Assembly: GCF_051962475.1 (NCBI RefSeq)
Contig: NZ_JBQCCF010000069.1
Coordinates: forward strand, 124,001-188,000
Direction of reading: 5' to 3'
Length of the DNA: 64,000 nt
DNA from: Dyella_A sp051962475
Lineage (GTDB): Bacteria; Pseudomonadota; Gammaproteobacteria; Xanthomonadales; Rhodanobacteraceae
Shown: positions 60,423 through 64,000 of the stretch, one piece after another
How positions within the stretch are numbered: the stretch's first letter is position 1
Layout of the letters: the number at the start of each line of letters is the position of its first letter
Position numbers and translations under genes: made by a program
The notes under the pieces: generated by a model
Seen by the model: only the letters and a program-made list of their open reading frames with translations
The model's database searches: none
Told to the model about the DNA's origin: nothing

Positions 60423-61277
60423 TCAACCCTTGGTGCGGAACGCCTGTTCCAGCAGGGCGGGCGGGAAGCCTGCTCCAGCCTCGCCCTCCTCGGCGTAACG
60501 GTACAGCGCCGCGGCATAGATGCCTTGCAGCGAGGACTGCACCAGCGCCAGCGTGATGAAGCCCAGCACCACGATGCCGATCGCCGTCACCACAGCCGCG
60601 ATGGAGTGCGTGGAAAACGCGCCGACGACCAGCACGATGGACACCAGCACGAACACGAATCCGATCACGCCGAACACCACGCTGAGCCCGGCGTTGCCGA
60701 TCAGGTTTTCGCCCCACGTGCGACGCAGCAGTTCGACCGAGCGCTTCACCGCATCCACCGGACCCACGCCCTCGCCGGCCAGCACCGGCACCACCAGGAA
60801 GGTGGCTACGGTCCAGGCCAGGCCGATCAGGCCCACGATGAAGCGACCGATCAGCCCCAGCCGCTCCTGCAGCATGCGCAGCAGCAGGCCCACGGTGGCG
60901 GCTATCAGCGCGTAGCCGAGAATGGCGCCGAAGCGCGAACCGGCCAGCGCCAGCCCGTCGCTCACGCCCGCCGCCTCGCCGCGCAGGCGCTTGAGCGCCA
61001 CGCCGGCCAGCGCGGTGTTGAAGAAGAAGATCACGAAGTACTGCACGAGGTAGAAGAAGAACAGCAGCGTCCACGACGCCGTCGACAGCCCGTGCTGGTA
61101 GTGCACCCCCAGCCGCTCGCCCTCGATCGTCATTGCCGCCACCGGGATCAGGAAGCTGGCCATCACTACCAGGCTGCAGATGCCCGACAGCAGCGGAAAC
61201 ACCAACAGCGACTTGTCCGACCGCAACACTCCGGCGCTGGCCTTCATCAATTCCCAGCTGCGCGCAAACTTGCCCAT
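60423..61277 (-). CDS. DUF6159-family membrane protein
   Basis: A 284-residue membrane protein starting with a short amphipathic helix (MGKFARSWELMKASAGVLRSDKSLLVFPLLSGICSLVVMASFLIP). It has about six hydrophobic helices, including the aromatic FFFYLVQYFVIFFFNTALAG. A conserved cytoplasmic VDAVKRSVELLRRTWGENLIGNAG segment and a GIYAAALYRYAEEGEAGAGF ending follow. This pattern is that of the DUF6159 family, whose function is unknown. GGGGAGGGGAATCC before the ATG is a strong ribosome-binding site. It is on the same strand as folK, 58 bp downstream. Confidence 0.8.
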   Translation of the reverse strand: MGKFARSWELMKASAGVLRSDKSLLVFPLLSGICSLVVMASFLIPVAAMTIEGERLGVHYQHGLSTASWTLLFFFYLVQYFVIFFFNTALAGVALKRLRGEAAGVSDGLALAGSRFGAILGYALIAATVGLLLRMLQERLGLIGRFIVGLIGLAWTVATFLVVPVLAGEGVGPVDAVKRSVELLRRTWGENLIGNAGLSVVFGVIGFVFVLVSIVLVVGAFSTHSIAAVVTAIGIVVLGFITLALVQSSLQGIYAAALYRYAEEGEAGAGFPPALLEQAFRTKG

Positions 61278-61335
61278 GGATTCCCCTCCCCGGTTGGAGT
61301 CGCCATGGTGGCGCAGGCCGGGCGCACAGGGAAGA

Positions 61336-61836
61336 TCAGCCGACGCACGGCTCCAGCCACGACTCGACCGTCATCGGCGCGGTCTCGGCCGGAAACGCCG
61401 CCCACAGCTCGGCCATCGTGCGGCCGGTCACCGGGTGCACGAAATGCGGTGCGATATCGGCGATGGGCCGCAGCACGAATGCGTGCCTGAGCTCATCGCG
61501 CGGAATCTGCAGATGGCCGGGGCCCTCGGTGACGAGGCGGTCGTAGAACACGATGTCCAGGTCCAGCGTGCGGTCGGAGAAGCGCGGCACGTCACGGCGG
61601 CGACCCTGGCGATCTTCCAGTGCGTGCAGCCAGCCGTTGAGCTCGGCTGGGGACAGGTCGGTGTCCAGGCCGACCGCGAGGTTCACGAAATCCGCGCCGT
61701 CGAAGCCCACCGACTTGGTACGGTATGCCGGCGACACCGCCAGCGCACCGAAGCGCGCGCGCAACTCGTCCAGTGCGGCAGTCAGATGGCGCCGCGGCTC
61801 GACGTTGGAGCCGAGGCTCAGATAGACACGGGCCAT
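61336..61836 (-). CDS. folK: HPPK, 2-amino-4-hydroxy-6-hydroxymethyldihydropteridine pyrophosphokinase
   Basis: A 166-residue folate-pathway enzyme transferring pyrophosphate from ATP to 6-hydroxymethyl-dihydropterin. Typical motifs are VYLSLGSNVEPRRHL, VSPAYRTKSVGF, DFVNLAVGLDTDLSP, the substrate loop RFSDRTLDLDIVFYDRLV and IPRDELRHAFVLRPIADIAP. The start ATG lies 3 bp after the mscS-like stop codon on the same strand, so the two are probably co-transcribed. Confidence 0.95.
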   Translation of the reverse strand: MARVYLSLGSNVEPRRHLTAALDELRARFGALAVSPAYRTKSVGFDGADFVNLAVGLDTDLSPAELNGWLHALEDRQGRRRDVPRFSDRTLDLDIVFYDRLVTEGPGHLQIPRDELRHAFVLRPIADIAPHFVHPVTGRTMAELWAAFPAETAPMTVESWLEPCVG

Positions 61837-61839
61837 GGA

Positions 61840-63105
61840 TCAGTCTCGGGCAAGGGCGGGTAGCGGATGATCGCCGCCACGTCGGGCCGCGCCCAGCCCC
61901 ACGCGCAGGTCGTTCCCGGTCGGCGGCTGGTACAGCGCCAGCCCGAACTCGGGCAGCAGCGCGTAGAGGTGATCGAAGATGTCGCTCTGGATGCCTTCGT
62001 ACGCGGTCCAGTCGGTGGTGTTGGTGAAGCAGTAAAGCTCCAGCGGGATGCCCTGCGCGTCGCTGGCCAGCTGCCGCACCATGCAGGTCATCTGGTGATG
62101 GATCCGCGGGTGCTCGCTCAAGTAAGCGGTGACGTAGGCGCGGAAGCTGCCCAGGTTGGTCAGGCGGCGCCGGTTCACCGCCTGGTCGCTGGCCTCGCCC
62201 AGGCTGCGGTTCCACTCGGCCAGCTCGGTGTGCTTGGCGCCCAGGTACTCGCGCAGCAGGCGGAAGCGGCCCAGCCGCTCGAGCCCCTCGGCATCGAGGA
62301 AATGCACGGTGGCCGCGTCGATCAGCAGCGCGCGCTTGATCCGCCGCCCGCCCGACTCGGCCATGCCGCGCCAGTTCTGGTAGCTCTCGGAGATCAGCTT
62401 CCAGGTGGGAATGGTGACGATGGTGCGGTCGAAGTTGCGCACCTTCACCGTGTACAGGGTGATGTCGATGACGTCGCCGTCGGCGCCCGCACCGGACATG
62501 GTGATCCAGTCGCCGACCCGCAGCATGTCATTGGAAGCGAGTTGGATGCCGGCGACGAAGCCCAGGATGGTGTCCTTGAACACCAGGATCAGCACCGCTG
62601 ACATCGCACCCAGGCCCGACAGCAGCAGACCGATCTTCTTGTCGGTCACGGTACCGATGATCACCAGCACGCCGACGATGAACAGCAGCAGCTTGCCCAG
62701 CTGGATCACGCCCTTGATCGGCCGTTGCGCGCTGCCCGGCGTGGCGCGGTACATGGTTTCCATCGCGGTGAGCGAGGCGCTGAGCGCCAGCACCAGGAAC
62801 AGCACCATCAGCCCCAGCGCCAGGTTGCCGGCCAGGCGCTCCACCTCCGGCGGCAGATCCGGTACCAGGGGCAGGCCGAACTGCACCACCACCGCGGGCA
62901 CCAGCCGCGCGATCCAGCGGAACACGCCCGCGCGGAACAGCTCGTCGTCCCACTTCCACGTGGTACGCACGGCCATCGCCCGCACCACGCGGAACAGGAT
63001 CAGCCGCGCCAGCAGGCCGGCCAGCCATGCCACCAGCAGCAAGGCGACGACGGCGACGGCGGCATGCATCACGGGCGTGCGGGCCCAGTCGGGCAGGGAA
63101 TCCAA
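61840..63105 (-). CDS. MscS-family mechanosensitive channel, YbdG-like
   Basis: A 421-residue membrane protein. About five N-terminal hydrophobic helices lead to the pore/beta-domain segment LLLSGLGAMSAVLILVFKDTILGFVAGIQLASNDMLRVGDWITM, with GDVIDITLYTVKVRNFDRTIVTIPTWKLISESYQNW. A long C-terminal domain follows, as in YbdG-type (miniconductance) channels that release solutes on osmotic downshift. TTG at 63103-63105 is the likely start because GAGGAGA lies 9 bases upstream; an earlier TTG (63174) and a later ATG (63069) lack this. It precedes folK by 3 bp. Confidence 0.88.
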   Translation of the reverse strand: MDSLPDWARTPVMHAAVAVVALLLVAWLAGLLARLILFRVVRAMAVRTTWKWDDELFRAGVFRWIARLVPAVVVQFGLPLVPDLPPEVERLAGNLALGLMVLFLVLALSASLTAMETMYRATPGSAQRPIKGVIQLGKLLLFIVGVLVIIGTVTDKKIGLLLSGLGAMSAVLILVFKDTILGFVAGIQLASNDMLRVGDWITMSGAGADGDVIDITLYTVKVRNFDRTIVTIPTWKLISESYQNWRGMAESGGRRIKRALLIDAATVHFLDAEGLERLGRFRLLREYLGAKHTELAEWNRSLGEASDQAVNRRRLTNLGSFRAYVTAYLSEHPRIHHQMTCMVRQLASDAQGIPLELYCFTNTTDWTAYEGIQSDIFDHLYALLPEFGLALYQPPTGNDLRVGLGAARRGGDHPLPALARD

Positions 63106-63229
63106 AACGAAGGGTCTCCTCGTGCAGGCCGCGCCGGGCCCGGGGGCGCATGGCGCAGCGGCAGTCGCGGACAAGCGCGCGAGGCTCGGCCTCAGCGCGC
63201 GCGGCAGCCTTGCATGCTAACAGGCTGCC

Positions 63230-63589
63230 CTACTGCGGCCGAACGCCCCGCTCGATGCGCACGCCGACCGCCTTCGCGCCACGCACGGCGCCGGGCTTGG
63301 ACAGCTTCAGCCGCACCCAGGCCACACCGAACTCCTCGCGGATGATCGCCGCGCAACGCTCGGCCAGCGTTTCCACCAGACCGAAGCTCGACTCGCCCAC
63401 GTAGGCCATCAGCCGCTTGGACACGTCCTTGTAGTTGAGCGTGTCGGCGATGTCGTCGCTGGCGGCCGGGCGCATGTTGTCGAACGCCATCTCGATGTCG
63501 AACGACAGCGTCTGGCGCACCCGCCGCTCCCAGTCGTAGATGCCGATGACCGTATCGATGCGCAGATCTTCGATAAAGACGATATCCAT
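63230..63589 (-). CDS. folB: Dihydroneopterin aldolase
   Basis: A 119-residue enzyme that cleaves dihydroneopterin to hydroxymethyl-dihydropterin and glycolaldehyde, the step before FolK. It has the N-terminal IDTVIGIYDWERRVRQTLSFDIEM, LNYKDVSKRLMAYVGESSFGLVETLAERCAAII (substrate-anchoring Glu) and LKLSKPGAVRGAKAVGV. The start MDIVFIEDLRIDTVIG (63587-63589) fits; the longer frame would run through the REP element. It is flanked by the REP and lies 124 bp from the mscS-like gene on the same strand, with tsaD upstream. Confidence 0.94.
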   Translation of the reverse strand: MDIVFIEDLRIDTVIGIYDWERRVRQTLSFDIEMAFDNMRPAASDDIADTLNYKDVSKRLMAYVGESSFGLVETLAERCAAIIREEFGVAWVRLKLSKPGAVRGAKAVGVRIERGVRPQ

Positions 63590-63643
63590 CGCGTAAGCGT
63601 CGGGCACCGCGCGCAGCGGCGCAAGCGGCCTGCTGCCGCAGCG

Positions 63644-63725
63644 GTATGAGCCCGCTCGCGGGCGATGCTCTTGGCTCTGATTCGACATCGAAACCAAAAG
63701 CATCGCCCGCGAGCGGGCTCCCTAC
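63644..63725. repeat. REP pair (BIME-like) between folB and tsaD
   Basis: An 82-bp copy of the same element as 34814-34893: palindromic GCCCGCTCGCGGGCGATGC, a spacer with TTCGACATCGAAACC, and the inverted GCATCGCCCGCGAGCGGGC ending CTCCCTAC. The outer CTAC covers the stop codon of tsaD (63722-63724). Confidence 0.85.
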
Positions 63726-64000
63726 GATGCTGGCGGCAGGCTTTCCAGGTCCCAGCGCGGAAACACCTGGACGGTGGCGTCCTGGTGCTGGCCGTGGGCC
63801 AGCCGGATCGCGCCGGCCAGCGCGATCATCGCGCCGTTGTCGGTGCAGAACGCCAGGCGCGGGAAATAGGTGCGAAAACCGTCCTTCTCGCCAGCCGTGG
63901 CCAGTTCGGCGCGCAGGCGGCGGTTGGCGCCCACGCCGCCGGCGATCACCAGCCGATGTGCGCCGCTGGCTTCCAGCGCGCGGCGGCACTTGATCACCAG
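63722..64000 (-). CDS. tsaD: tRNA threonylcarbamoyladenosine synthase subunit TsaD (3' part only)
   Basis: The last 92 residues of TsaD/Kae1, which transfers the threonylcarbamoyl group to A37 of ANN-decoding tRNAs. The visible C-terminus contains the ATP-site block RLVIAGGVGANRRLRAEL and FPRLAFCTDNGAMIALAGAIRL, a highly conserved metal/ATP segment of the Kae1 family, and ends FPRWDLESLPPAS. The gene continues past the right edge of the window. Its stop codon lies within the terminal bases of a REP element, so the element inserted at, or shaped, the gene end. Confidence 0.94.
   Translation of the reverse strand: MVIKCRRALEASGAHRLVIAGGVGANRRLRAELATAGEKDGFRTYFPRLAFCTDNGAMIALAGAIRLAHGQHQDATVQVFPRWDLESLPPAS

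Overview
The window is 64 kb of high-GC (roughly two-thirds G+C), densely coded chromosomal DNA. It most resembles a gammaproteobacterium of the Xanthomonadales, family Rhodanobacteraceae (Rhodanobacter/Dyella-like). This rests on protein character (MaeB, plant/alphaproteobacterial-type GshA, short AMP nucleosidase, Grx4-scaffold-rhodanese fusion, paired DsbA lipoproteins), on frequent GTG/TTG starts, and on GTAG-headed REP palindromes. No species can be named from sequence reading alone. No rRNA, tRNA, CRISPR array, prophage or complete insertion sequence was seen. The region looks like core genome, and its novelty lies mostly in regulatory and non-coding elements.

Layout. 1-14.7 kb: 5' end of aceE, maeB, an rsgA/DUF1704-peptidase pair, alaA, an SGNH hydrolase, an LpxH-like phosphoesterase, a self-contained tetR-SDR operon with twin palindromic operators, a three-domain glutaredoxin, AMP nucleosidase, DegV, a DUF4124 protein and a second SDR. 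14.8-24.2 kb: a small lipoprotein overlapping an ABC ATPase, sppA, a MATE exporter, a DUF3667 membrane protein, a 437-bp non-coding region with inverted DnaA-box-like sites, priA and transaldolase. 24.2-31.3 kb: rpoH with a perfect CIRCE operator, a double-receiver regulator coupled to ung, ftsEX, and rhlB facing trxA. 31.4-39.7 kb: rho, gshA, a lipoprotein peptidyl-dipeptidase, bioD, free methionine sulfoxide reductase and engB. 39.8-48.4 kb: cytochrome c4, two DsbA-like lipoproteins, an EEP-family enzyme, a GH17 membrane enzyme, slt and an NDUFA9-like reductase. 48.3-57.5 kb: trehalase, cca, an LtaS-like transferase, midA-like/vanZ and a TonB receptor. 57.7-64 kb: EcsC, pteridine reductase, LprI-like protein, DUF6159, folK, an MscS-like channel, folB and the 3' end of tsaD.

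How genes work together. Envelope redox and quality control are represented by DsbA-like lipoproteins, Slt, SppA, Dcp and cytochrome c4. Thiol/redox defence is represented by TrxA, GshA, Grx4 and fRMsr. RNA turnover and termination are represented by the conserved rhlB-trxA-rho neighbourhood, where both RhlB and Rho carry long disordered extensions. Folate/pterin genes (pteridine reductase, folK, folB) lie within 5 kb of one another.

The observations I rate highest are these. (1) A perfect HrcA operator (CIRCE) lies upstream of rpoH. (2) A textbook intrinsic terminator sits inside the reading frame of the NDUFA9-like gene, before its stop codon, which predicts non-stop mRNA. (3) A tetR promoter carries two operators exactly two helical turns apart and is predicted to give a leaderless message. 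(4) Two inverted DnaA-box pairs with identical geometry occur 6.8 kb apart. (5) Nested palindromes lie at the predicted rho transcription start. All function statements come from recognising protein families and motifs by eye; no database search was run.
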